7,144 nucleotides of DNA from Anaerolineae bacterium (GTDB taxonomy: Bacteria > Chloroflexota > Anaerolineae > Anaerolineales > Villigracilaceae). The notes beneath the pieces were generated by a model, which did not search any database, had not been told where the DNA came from, and saw only the letters and a list, made by a program, of their open reading frames with translations. The stretch lies in NCBI GenBank assembly GCA_003524705.1, contig DQGV01000283.1, positions 1 to 7,144 on the forward strand, given 5' to 3'. This document shows positions 1-5,825 of the stretch, in pieces. Each line of letters starts with the position of its first letter. Positions within the stretch are counted from its first letter, which is position 1. Made by a program: the position numbers and the translations under genes.

Positions 1-334
1 TTAACCAAACAGGTAATGCGTCTTTTTCTTCTTCTAACTTAAAAAAACGTGTGAAGCCTGGAGTGTTTTCCAGAATATCGGTGTTATGAGCATATTGCCC
101 GCGTAGCATTGAGGCGCGTGATGGACAACAGATAGGCGTGGTAATAAAATAATTTGTAAAAGTTGCACCTTGCTCACCGATGAGTTGATTGGTTTTTGGC
201 ATGTAAGGCATGAGTTTAGAATCCATATCATCGGTGAGAATGATTATGATGTTGGGTTGATTTTTGTTATTGATGTTACATGCTAGTAAAGAAAAGATGA
301 GTAGAAGTACTAAAAGTGTTTTTATCTTTTTCAT
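1..334 (-). CDS. Sulfatase-family lipoprotein, N-terminal part (cut by left edge)
   Basis: An open frame reads leftward from ATG at 332-334 to the window edge without a stop, giving 111 residues. Residues 1-18 form a basic, then hydrophobic signal sequence ending in a lipobox (LLAC, Cys19), so the product should be a lipid-anchored extracytoplasmic protein. The mature part starts with the alkaline-phosphatase-superfamily opening PNIIIILTDDMD (residues 27-38), whose Asp35-Asp36 are the usual metal ligands. Residues 67-79 (PICCPSRASMLRG) match sulfatase signature 1. Cys69 of the CxPSR motif is the residue that would be converted to formylglycine, so activity would need a maturation enzyme encoded elsewhere. 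In the family this enzyme hydrolyses sulfate esters, often on sugars, but the substrate cannot be told from the N-terminus. The C-terminal domain lies outside the window. It is transcribed divergently from mutS2. Confidence 0.88.
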   Translation of the reverse strand, partial: MKKIKTLLVLLLIFSLLACNINNKNQPNIIIILTDDMDSKLMPYMPKTNQLIGEQGATFTNYFITTPICCPSRASMLRGQYAHNTDILENTPGFTRFFKLEEEKDALPVWL

Positions 335-344
335 AAGTTATCAA

Positions 345-371
345 AGTATAGCATCTTTAAGTTTGACTCAA
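345..371 (-). promoter_or_regulatory. Candidate promoter of the sulfatase gene
   Basis: On the minus strand, TTGAGT (366-371) lies 15 bp upstream of TATACT (345-350), which is preceded by TGC, giving an extended -10 (TGn). The spacing is short, but the extended -10 would compensate. The predicted start point falls only a few bases before the ATG at 334, so the leader would be very short and there is no Shine-Dalgarno sequence. This is an inference from hexamer matches only. Confidence 0.45.
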
Positions 372-397
372 GACTGTAGACGGTGGTCTGATACAAG

Positions 398-403
398 TAT
401 AAT
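398..403 (+). promoter_or_regulatory. Candidate -10 element of mutS2 (leaderless start)
   Basis: A perfect TATAAT ends six bases before the mutS2 ATG at 410. With the normal -10 to +1 distance, transcription would begin at or next to the A of the start codon. No purine-rich Shine-Dalgarno stretch is present upstream of the ATG. The -35 region at ordinary spacing (around 375-380, TGTAGA) is a poor match, and the good TTGACT at 363-368 is 29 bp away, so the promoter call rests mainly on the -10 box. Confidence 0.45.
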
Positions 404-409
404 TATGAT

Positions 410-2803
410 ATGGACAGTAAGACACTCAACGTACTTGAATACCCAAAGATCTTGGAAAAACTAGCAGGCTTCTGTGACTTTTCCGCTTCGATGGAATTAG
501 CTCGCCAATTGCAACCAACTGATTCGTATGAGTTGGCGATTTCTCGTTTAAGTGAAACGACAGAAGCGCGAAAAATTTTATCTTTACAAGGTATGGGAGT
601 TGGTGCGGCACATGATATTCGTCCGCAAGCGGATTTGGCGGCGCGTGGCGGCGTGCTTGACCCAAGTGCTTTGTTGGATGTGAAATCTACTTTAATTTCT
701 TGCCGAGATTTGAAAAAGAATTTTGACAAGAAAGGTGATGAATATCCGCGCCTGACTTTAATTGTGGAAGGCTTGCCCGAAACCTACGGCATTGTAGATG
801 CAATTACACGTGTGCTTTCAGACCGTGGTGAGGTTTTAGATTCAGCATCTCCAAAACTTGCAGACATTCGCCGAAGTTTAAGAATCGCACAAGACCGTTT
901 GATGAGTCGCTTGCAAAAATATGTCACTGATTCTAAAACATCACAAATGTTACAAGAACCCATCATCACACAACGTGATGGGCGTTATGTGATTCCATTG
1001 CGGGCGGAATTTAAGGGGAAAATCAAATCTGTTATTCATGATCAATCATCAAGCGGCGCGACTTTATTTGTTGAGCCACTTCCAATTGTAGAAGCGAATA
1101 ATGAAATTCGTGAATTACAACTTGCACAACGAGATGAAGAACAACGCATCCTTGCCGAAGTTTCATCGTTAGTGGGTGAACACGCAGTTGAATTAAAGTA
1201 TGGTGTTGAAAATTTAGCCGTATTAGATTTAGCGTTTGCAAAAGCAAAATATGCAGAAGAGTTGAGAGCAAGTGAACCAATATTGCATGAGAAGAAAGAG
1301 GAAAGAAGAAAGACGAATGATGCACCTCTTTCCTCTTTCTTCTTTCATTTGTTACAAGCCCGTCATCCATTATTGAATCCTGAACACGTTGTGCCAATTG
1401 ATGTTGATCCAGCAGAAGGAACACGCGCCATTGTTATTACAGGTCCAAACACTGGTGGTAAAACTGTTTCGTTAAAAACAGTTGGTTTGCTTGTTCTCAT
1501 GGCACAAAGCGGACTTCACATCCCTGCACAAAGTGGTTCGCAACTCCCATGTTTTCATTCGGTGTATGCGGATATTGGTGATGAACAATCTATTGAGCAA
1601 TCGCTTTCAACGTTTTCAGGTCATATCACCAACATCATTCGCATCTTAAAAGAAATTGATCATCGTTCATTAGTTATCTTTGATGAACTCGGTTCAGGCA
1701 CAGACCCGCAAGAAGGTGCCGCGATTGCGCGTGCCATTTTGAGTCACTTACTTGAAACAGGTGCAATGACTTTAGTTGCGACTCATTACCCTGAATTGAA
1801 AACATTTGCTCATTCGACAGATGGTGTGGTCAATGCTTCTTTAGAATTTGATATAAAAACGCTTCGCCCTACCTACAAGTTGACTCTTGGACTCCCCGGC
1901 AGATCCAACGCCTTAGCAATTGCACAACGGCTTGGACTTCCACAATCTATTATTGAATCAGCCAAAGCGGAGATTAATCCGTTGGATTTACGAGCCGATA
2001 AATTACTTGATGACATTCGTAAAGAAAGAAATCGTACTTCACGCGAACGTGAAAAGCTAGAAAAAGCTAGAACTAAACTTGAAAAACAAAATTTGGAATT
2101 AGAAAAGCGACTTGAAAAAATAGAAGATGAACGCCGTGAGACTTTAGCTAAAGCAAGAGCCGAAGGTGAATTAGAAGTTGCTGTGTTGAGAAGCAATATT
2201 GATTCATTGAAATCACAATTGAAAAAGGCAAGTCAACCTTTACAAGCGATTAAGTCTATTGAAGAGAAAATTGAAGAAATAGAAAATAAAACAACTCAAC
2301 CTGTGGAAAGAAAAAGCAGTGAACAGTCATCAGTTGGCAGTATTAAGTTAGGAGAGAAAGTCACTGTCAGCACGTTGAATGCTGAAGGTGTAGTAACAGC
2401 TATCGGCGAGTCTGATGCGGAAGTTCAAATCGGGACGATTCGTGTAAGAGCAAGATTCTCTGATTTGGAGAGAAAAGTCAGTGAGCAGAAAGCAGAAGGT
2501 AGAAAGCAAAAGGCAGAAGTATCAAGTAAGTCATCATCGGTAAATACAAAATCCCCCGGCATGGAAGTTGATTTACGCGGATTGATGAGTGAAGATGCGT
2601 TAGATAAAATGGAAAAATATTTAGAGCAAGCGTATCTTTCAGGTTTGCCGTTTGTAAGAATTATTCATGGCAAGGGAACTGGGAAGTTAAGACAAGCCGT
2701 GCGTGATGCCTTGCGCGGACATTCGTATGTGAAATCGTTTGAAGAAGGTGGTCATACTGAAGGTGGGGAAGGTGTGACGATTGCAAAGTTGAATGCAAGT
2801 TGA
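410..2803 (+). CDS. mutS2: MutS2 family ATPase/endonuclease with KOW-like and Smr domains
   Basis: The 797-residue length is normal for MutS2 and no MutS1 mismatch-recognition domain is present. Residues 1-290 are the MutS core/lever part. The ATPase follows: Walker A GPNTGGKT at 345-352, Walker B LVIFDELGSGTDP at 421-433 with Asp425/Glu426, and ATHY at 457-460. A charged coiled coil spans about 535-625, a KOW-like beta region about 645-690, and a C-terminal Smr domain 718-797 with VDLRG (719-723) and HGKGTG (753-758). Family members have been linked to splitting collided ribosomes (Bacillus subtilis) and to suppressing recombination (Helicobacter pylori); which applies here cannot be seen. 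The ATG at 410 is chosen because it begins the conserved N-terminus (KTLNVLEYPKILEKL) and the next in-frame Met is 27 codons on. Oddities are heptanucleotide-periodic segments within three linker stretches, listed separately. The gene is followed after 31 bp by a small gene on the same strand. Confidence 0.97.
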   Translation: MDSKTLNVLEYPKILEKLAGFCDFSASMELARQLQPTDSYELAISRLSETTEARKILSLQGMGVGAAHDIRPQADLAARGGVLDPSALLDVKSTLISCRDLKKNFDKKGDEYPRLTLIVEGLPETYGIVDAITRVLSDRGEVLDSASPKLADIRRSLRIAQDRLMSRLQKYVTDSKTSQMLQEPIITQRDGRYVIPLRAEFKGKIKSVIHDQSSSGATLFVEPLPIVEANNEIRELQLAQRDEEQRILAEVSSLVGEHAVELKYGVENLAVLDLAFAKAKYAEELRASEPILHEKKEERRKTNDAPLSSFFFHLLQARHPLLNPEHVVPIDVDPAEGTRAIVITGPNTGGKTVSLKTVGLLVLMAQSGLHIPAQSGSQLPCFHSVYADIGDEQSIEQSLSTFSGHITNIIRILKEIDHRSLVIFDELGSGTDPQEGAAIARAILSHLLETGAMTLVATHYPELKTFAHSTDGVVNASLEFDIKTLRPTYKLTLGLPGRSNALAIAQRLGLPQSIIESAKAEINPLDLRADKLLDDIRKERNRTSREREKLEKARTKLEKQNLELEKRLEKIEDERRETLAKARAEGELEVAVLRSNIDSLKSQLKKASQPLQAIKSIEEKIEEIENKTTQPVERKSSEQSSVGSIKLGEKVTVSTLNAEGVVTAIGESDAEVQIGTIRVRARFSDLERKVSEQKAEGRKQKAEVSSKSSSVNTKSPGMEVDLRGLMSEDALDKMEKYLEQAYLSGLPFVRIIHGKGTGKLRQAVRDALRGHSYVKSFEEGGHTEGGEGVTIAKLNAS
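1290..1343 (+). repeat. 17-bp perfect inverted repeat with 7-bp internal periodicity, inside mutS2
   Basis: The arms are AGAAGAAAGAGGAAAGA at 1290-1306 and its exact reverse complement at 1327-1343, with a 20-base loop (1307-1326). Both arms have a heptanucleotide period: GARGAAA units start at 1291, 1298 and 1305, and TCTTTCN units start at 1327, 1334 and 1341. The segment encodes about residues 294-311 of MutS2 (charged EKKEERRK, then PLSSFFF), just before the conserved QARHPLL strand. From memory of family members this joint is usually roughly 14 residues shorter, so the element looks like an in-frame insertion between core and ATPase domains. Confidence 0.8.
2312..2339 (+). repeat. Heptanucleotide-periodic tract (four units) in mutS2
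   Basis: Four consecutive 7-base units all end in CA: AAAAGCA, GTGAACA, GTCATCA and GTTGGCA. They encode roughly residues 635-644 (KSSEQSSVGS), in the joint between the coiled coil and the KOW-like region. Units of the GTNANCA type resemble the short tandemly repeated heptanucleotides (STTR) described in cyanobacteria and seen in other genomes. The repeat is degenerate, so the call is less certain than for the other two tracts. Confidence 0.5.
2474..2522 (+). repeat. Heptanucleotide-periodic tract (about seven units) in mutS2
   Basis: Seven 7-base units start at 2474, 2481, 2488, 2495, 2502, 2509 and 2516, with consensus near GAAAGCA. The central ones are GAAAGCA, GAAGGTA, GAAAGCA and AAAGGCA. 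Translated, this gives the QKAEGRKQKAE stretch (about residues 693-703) in the linker between the KOW-like region and the Smr domain. The 7-base period read in triplets produces the visible near-repeat of QKAE. This looks like repeat DNA tolerated in frame in a flexible linker. Confidence 0.7.
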
Positions 2804-2808
2804 TGTTG

Positions 2809-2814
2809 TATAAT
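2809..2814 (+). promoter_or_regulatory. Possible -10 box ahead of the small gene at 2835
   Basis: A perfect TATAAT lies six bases after the mutS2 stop codon. A start point near 2821 would give a short leader that still contains the AGGAG at 2824-2828. No good -35 hexamer is seen at 16-18 bp, so the downstream genes may simply be read through from mutS2. Confidence 0.3.
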
Positions 2815-2834
2815 TTGAAAAACAGGAGCCGTTT

Positions 2835-3077
2835 ATGTCCATTGATGATGCGATTAAAAAGATGACAGACTTAATCAAAGCCGCCTGTGCGAGTGCGGAA
2901 GTCAAAGCCGCGAAGATGTCTGATGAAGAGGCGCGGCTTTCCGTCTATGCGCCTGCGGGTGATATGCAAAAAATTAAAGATGCCACGTTTCAACCTGCAT
3001 TGGATATGTTGAATTCAGATGGCATGGATGTGCAAGTGTTTGTGTATGATAAAGATGCGCCGCCATTGAAAGGGTAA
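2835..3077 (+). CDS. Small hypothetical protein, 80 residues
   Basis: I do not recognise this protein. The start is well supported: AGGAG at 2824-2828 lies six bases before ATG at 2835, the clearest Shine-Dalgarno on the plus strand here. The product is soluble, with no signal peptide or membrane segment. Residues 3-30 look like an amphipathic helix rich in Ala, Lys and Asp/Glu, followed by a short strand (LSVYAP), a second helix around 43-59 (MQKIKDATFQPALDMLN) and a terminal strand (DVQVFVYD). It looks like a small alpha/beta protein. It lies between mutS2 (31 bp upstream) and the PlsY-family gene (14 bp downstream of its stop, using the ATG) and probably shares their transcript. The base composition is a little more GC-rich than mutS2, but codon use looks genuine. 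Confidence 0.75.
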   Translation: MSIDDAIKKMTDLIKAACASAEVKAAKMSDEEARLSVYAPAGDMQKIKDATFQPALDMLNSDGMDVQVFVYDKDAPPLKG

Positions 3078-3091
3078 ATATATCATTGAGT

Positions 3092-3679
3092 ATGGCGAAC
3101 ATTTTTTTCCCACTTCTCGGTTATTTGTTTGGTTCGCTTCCGTTTTCGATTTGGATTACTCGTTTCGTCAAAGGGGTAGATGTCCGTGATGCGGGGTCTG
3201 GTCATGCCACAACGACGAATACAATTCGGCAAGCAGGTTTTGGTTGGGGTGCATTGGTTTTGATTTTAGATATCGCTAAAGGATTTACTCCAGTTTATTT
3301 ATCAGCAATATATACACATGATGTTTGGGTCATTGCATTAACTGCCGTGTGTGCAGTGGTTGGGCATTGTTGGCCCATATTTGCTGGTTTTCGAGGCGGT
3401 ATGGGGTTGGCAACTTTTGGTGGTTCATTATTAGCAATAAAGCCATTAGCGTTTTTGATTTGCTTGGCTTTATTGCTAATTTTTGTTTTGGTCATTCGCC
3501 ATTCTGCTAGAGCCAGCGTATTTGCAGGAATTCTTGCAGCTCCTGTATTATGGCTGTTTAATATTCAAGATTCGGCATTCTGGATAGCACTTGGAAGCGG
3601 GATTGTTATTGCTATTCGTTTTATGATTGATTGGAATAGAAAATACCGCGAATTATGGCTGGATAGAGAAAAGCATTGA
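3092..3679 (+). CDS. PlsY-family (glycerol-3-phosphate acyltransferase-like) membrane protein
   Basis: The 195-residue polytopic inner-membrane protein has the PlsY layout. An N-terminal hydrophobic segment is followed by a motif-1 equivalent, GSGHATTTNTIRQAG (35-49); the DIAKG motif (60-64); a motif-2 equivalent, GHCWPIFAGFRGGMGLAT (91-108); and an RHSARASV segment. In the family, PlsY transfers an acyl chain from acyl-phosphate to glycerol 3-phosphate. Here the usual GSGNPGATN is GSGHATTTN, the usual GGKG lysine is Met104, the usual RxxSxAS has Ala for its first Ser, and the C-terminal HRxN-type motif is not visible. It may therefore be a divergent acyltransferase or a related protein with another activity. 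The ATG at 3092 is chosen; a TTG at 3086 in the same frame would add two residues. Only a weak AGGG at 3071-3074 precedes it. It is the last plus-strand gene. Confidence 0.8.
   Translation: MANIFFPLLGYLFGSLPFSIWITRFVKGVDVRDAGSGHATTTNTIRQAGFGWGALVLILDIAKGFTPVYLSAIYTHDVWVIALTAVCAVVGHCWPIFAGFRGGMGLATFGGSLLAIKPLAFLICLALLLIFVLVIRHSARASVFAGILAAPVLWLFNIQDSAFWIALGSGIVIAIRFMIDWNRKYRELWLDREKH
3430..3480 (+). repeat. 16-bp perfect inverted repeat inside the PlsY-family gene
   Basis: The arms are ATTAGCAATAAAGCCA at 3430-3445 and its exact reverse complement at 3465-3480, with a 19-base loop. It lies within codons for a hydrophobic stretch (LLAIKP to LALLLI). Part of the match may come from Leu/Ala codon bias, but 16 uninterrupted pairs would make a stable hairpin in the mRNA. 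There is no 7-bp periodicity, unlike the mutS2 inverted repeat. No T-tract follows as in a terminator. Confidence 0.65.
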
Positions 3680-3699
3680 TATTCTAAAAGTATTAAAAC

Positions 3700-4140
3700 T
3701 TAACCTTCCATTTTCTTTTTCAAGGTTCCCAATGCGGCGGTGTAACCTGCCACCATTTGATTTTTCATCATATCTTCCATGCCGGGCATAGAGGGCATGC
3801 CGGGTGGAACGAGTTGCGCTTCGGTTTGCAAGGTGACTTTTGTGCCTTTGCCTTCGGGTTCGAGGATGTAGGTGCTGATGACATCTGATGCAGGTGGCGC
3901 GGCGTATGTTTTTGAACCGTAGATTTTATTTTTTTCGTAAGCAATCACTTCAGATGTGATTACATTTTCTACACCGTTCATGGCTTTGACGGTGGTTTTG
4001 ATTTTCGTGCCGAGTTTGATTGGACCATCTGCTTCAACTTTGATGACGTAATCACTTTTTAGCGAATCAAGACTAGAGACATAGTCAAATATTTTTTCAG
4101 GTGAAGCATTGATTTGTGTGGAAACTTCGATAAGTGCCAT
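3700..4140 (-). CDS. SRPBCC / CoxG-like small protein
   Basis: The 146-residue soluble protein reads as a START/SRPBCC fold: an opening strand with the family-typical ASPEKIFDYVSSLDSL (12-27), a run of beta strands through about residue 108, and a final long helix (MKNQMVAGYTAALGTLKKKM, 125-144). The family binds hydrophobic or lipid ligands, and members include polyketide cyclases and CoxG; no ligand can be named here. AAGGAG (4148-4153 on the complementary strand) sits seven bases before the ATG, a strong ribosome site. A methionine-rich stretch (six Met between 115 and 129, PPGMPSMPGM onwards) precedes the last helix. The gene lies 34 bp downstream of the metal transporter permease and may be the last cistron of that operon. 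Its GC content appears somewhat higher than that of its neighbours. Confidence 0.82.
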   Translation of the reverse strand: MALIEVSTQINASPEKIFDYVSSLDSLKSDYVIKVEADGPIKLGTKIKTTVKAMNGVENVITSEVIAYEKNKIYGSKTYAAPPASDVISTYILEPEGKGTKVTLQTEAQLVPPGMPSMPGMEDMMKNQMVAGYTAALGTLKKKMEG

Positions 4141-4174
4141 TTGTTTTCTCCTTGAGTTTTGTGAGTTTATGTCA

Positions 4175-5011
4175 TTATATAGACTTCACTCTTTTATACA
4201 AGAACCCAAGTAGGAATAAGAAGGTAGCCGTTAGTACTATAGCTGAACCAGATGCAATACTGAAATAATATGAAAGATATAAACCAACTACACCAGAAAA
4301 TGCGGCGATGATGGCGGCGAGAATCATCATGGTAGATAAACGATGAGTCAGCATAGATGCAGTTGCGGCAGGTGTGACTAACATGGCAACCATCAATGCG
4401 ACTCCGACAGTTTGTAATGATACAGCCACTGTGACGGCGATAAGAGTCAGCAGAAGGTTGTTGAGCAGGTTGACGGGAAGACGAAGCGTGAGGGCGAGGA
4501 TAGGGTCAAATGATATGGTTGTAAATTCTTTGTAGAATGCAATCACAATTAACAAAACGATTCCACCGAAAATCGAAATCAGCCACAAACTTTGCATTGA
4601 AACGCCGAGCACATCACCAAATAAAAAGTGACTTAAATCCACTGCATAACTGCGGACGGTTGAAATCAAAGCAATGCCGAGCGCGAACATGCCTGCAAAA
4701 ATAATGCCAATGGCTGTATCTTCTTTGACTTGTGCTTGTTTGCTGATTGCTCCGATGCCTAACGATGCAACGATGGCTGTACCTAATGCCCACCAAAATA
4801 ATATTTCGCGTGCATTGCCTGATATTAAATATCCCAAAGCAATGCCAGGCAAAATAGTATGCGCGAGTGCGTCGCCAAAAAATGCCATGCCACGTAAAAC
4901 TACAAACGTTCCAATCACTGCACAGACGATGCCAACCATCACGGCGGCAAGCATTCCACGAAACATGAATTCGTATTGCAAAGGAGAAGTGAGCCAATCA
5001 ATGATGTTCAT
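4175..5011 (-). CDS. znuB: Metal (zinc-type) ABC transporter permease
   Basis: A hydrophobic protein of 278 residues with about eight or nine membrane segments, of the ZnuB/TroC/MntB (ABC-3) family, forms the channel of a metal importer. Diagnostic segments are RGMAFFGDALAHTILPGIAL (40-59), a cytoplasmic turn with KEDTAIGIIFAGMFALGI around 96-113, and MLVTPAATASMLTHRL (210-225), near the usual ATPase-contact loop. The start chosen is the ATG at 5009-5011, which overlaps the ATPase gene end by 14 bp and begins the family-typical NIIDWL. In-frame ATGs at 5024-5026 and 5042-5044 would add 5 or 11 residues of a less family-like sequence. The overlap indicates translational coupling with the ATPase. 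The metal is inferred from the binding protein, so the symbol is provisional. Confidence 0.9.
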   Translation of the reverse strand: MNIIDWLTSPLQYEFMFRGMLAAVMVGIVCAVIGTFVVLRGMAFFGDALAHTILPGIALGYLISGNAREILFWWALGTAIVASLGIGAISKQAQVKEDTAIGIIFAGMFALGIALISTVRSYAVDLSHFLFGDVLGVSMQSLWLISIFGGIVLLIVIAFYKEFTTISFDPILALTLRLPVNLLNNLLLTLIAVTVAVSLQTVGVALMVAMLVTPAATASMLTHRLSTMMILAAIIAAFSGVVGLYLSYYFSIASGSAIVLTATFLFLLGFLYKRVKSI

Positions 5012-5816
5012 GTTCGTGCTCTTCATCTCCACAACATGAATCATCTAGCGTTAAGAGATTGTCATTTCCGTTTGTAGTTCGTAACCTCGCACCATAGGCT
5101 TGTAACAGATTTTCTGTTTTCATCACAGATGATGGTTCATCAAACGTAATAATTTTATGATTCAGCAACATAATCCTGTCAAAGTGACGAGATGCTTGTT
5201 CAAGGTCGTGGGTTGCGACCATCACAGTCACATTTTGACCTTTGAGCGTATCTAACAAATCAAGCAAACTTTCTTGAGCAGGAGTATCTAAACCAGTCAG
5301 AGGTTCATCCATTAACATCAATTCTGCTTCTTGAGCCAGTGCTCGCGCAATAAACATGCGTTGTTGTTGGCCGCCCGAAAGCTGATTGATTTGCCGTTTG
5401 GATAAATCGCTTAATTGCACAGTTTCCAACACATGATTTACAAAATCCCAATCTTTTTTACTTGGCAATTTAAACAAACCCAACTTAGCATTGCGTCCCA
5501 TCATCACCACATCAGCCACATTGACTGGAAAAGCCCAATCCACTTGTGAGCGTTGCGGAATATAAGCAATACATTGATGCACCAAAGGATTCGAACCTGA
5601 AATCGTCACTAAACCTTGATTTGGTTGCAACACTCCAGCCACCACTTTAAACAAAGTGCTTTTGCCTGCACCATTGGGTCCAACAACTGCAACACGTTCG
5701 CCAACATGCAAATGGAAATTAATATCTTCCAATGCAACTCGTCCGTTATAGCGCACCGAAAGATTTTGCACATTGAGAATCGGTTTATCCGTTTGATGGA
5801 TGACTTGAGGATACAT
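4998..5816 (-). CDS. znuC: Metal (zinc-type) ABC transporter ATP-binding protein with Cys/His-rich tail
   Basis: The 272-residue cytoplasmic ATPase powers the importer. Counting from the ATG at 5814-5816: Walker A GPNGAGKST 46-54, Q-loop Gln88, signature LSGGQ 146-150, Walker B LMLMDEP 166-172 with Glu171, D-loop GLD 175-177, and switch His203 in ATHD. All catalytic elements are intact. An in-frame TTG at 5820-5822 would add two residues; the ATG is preferred. The gene follows the binding protein after nine bases. The last 14 residues carry Cys261-Cys262 and HEHEHH (267-272), a probable metal-binding tail absent from many ZnuC-type ATPases. The DNA for this tail overlaps the region where the next gene starts. 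The metal is inferred from the binding protein. Confidence 0.93.
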   Translation of the reverse strand: MYPQVIHQTDKPILNVQNLSVRYNGRVALEDINFHLHVGERVAVVGPNGAGKSTLFKVVAGVLQPNQGLVTISGSNPLVHQCIAYIPQRSQVDWAFPVNVADVVMMGRNAKLGLFKLPSKKDWDFVNHVLETVQLSDLSKRQINQLSGGQQQRMFIARALAQEAELMLMDEPLTGLDTPAQESLLDLLDTLKGQNVTVMVATHDLEQASRHFDRIMLLNHKIITFDEPSSVMKTENLLQAYGARLRTTNGNDNLLTLDDSCCGDEEHEHEHH

Positions 5817-5825
5817 AATCAAATT

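Noticed and set aside
34..231. 65-codon minus-strand open frame at the left edge
   Set aside because: Another frame of the sulfatase gene, whose true frame carries the signal peptide, DD and CxPSR motifs.
363..403. TTGACT plus TATAAT as a standard promoter for mutS2
   Set aside because: The spacing is 29 bp, well outside 16-18 bp; only the -10 box was kept as evidence.
403..729. Open frames on the opposite strand of mutS2 (403-729, 1032-1424, 1873-2196)
   Set aside because: They lie wholly or almost wholly inside the clearly coding mutS2 frame, have no recognisable domains and no ribosome sites; they are shadows.
2474..2522. CRISPR-like or transposon-derived array in mutS2
   Set aside because: Units are seven bases with no spacers, no target-site duplication was evident, and the reading frame is intact; simple heptanucleotide repeat fits better.
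3680..3699. Bidirectional terminator between the convergent PlsY-family and SRPBCC genes
   Set aside because: Only 20 bp of AT-rich sequence with no convincing stem.
4674..5039. 121-codon plus-strand open frame opposite the permease
   Set aside because: Antisense to a clearly coding transporter gene with overlap signals; no family features.
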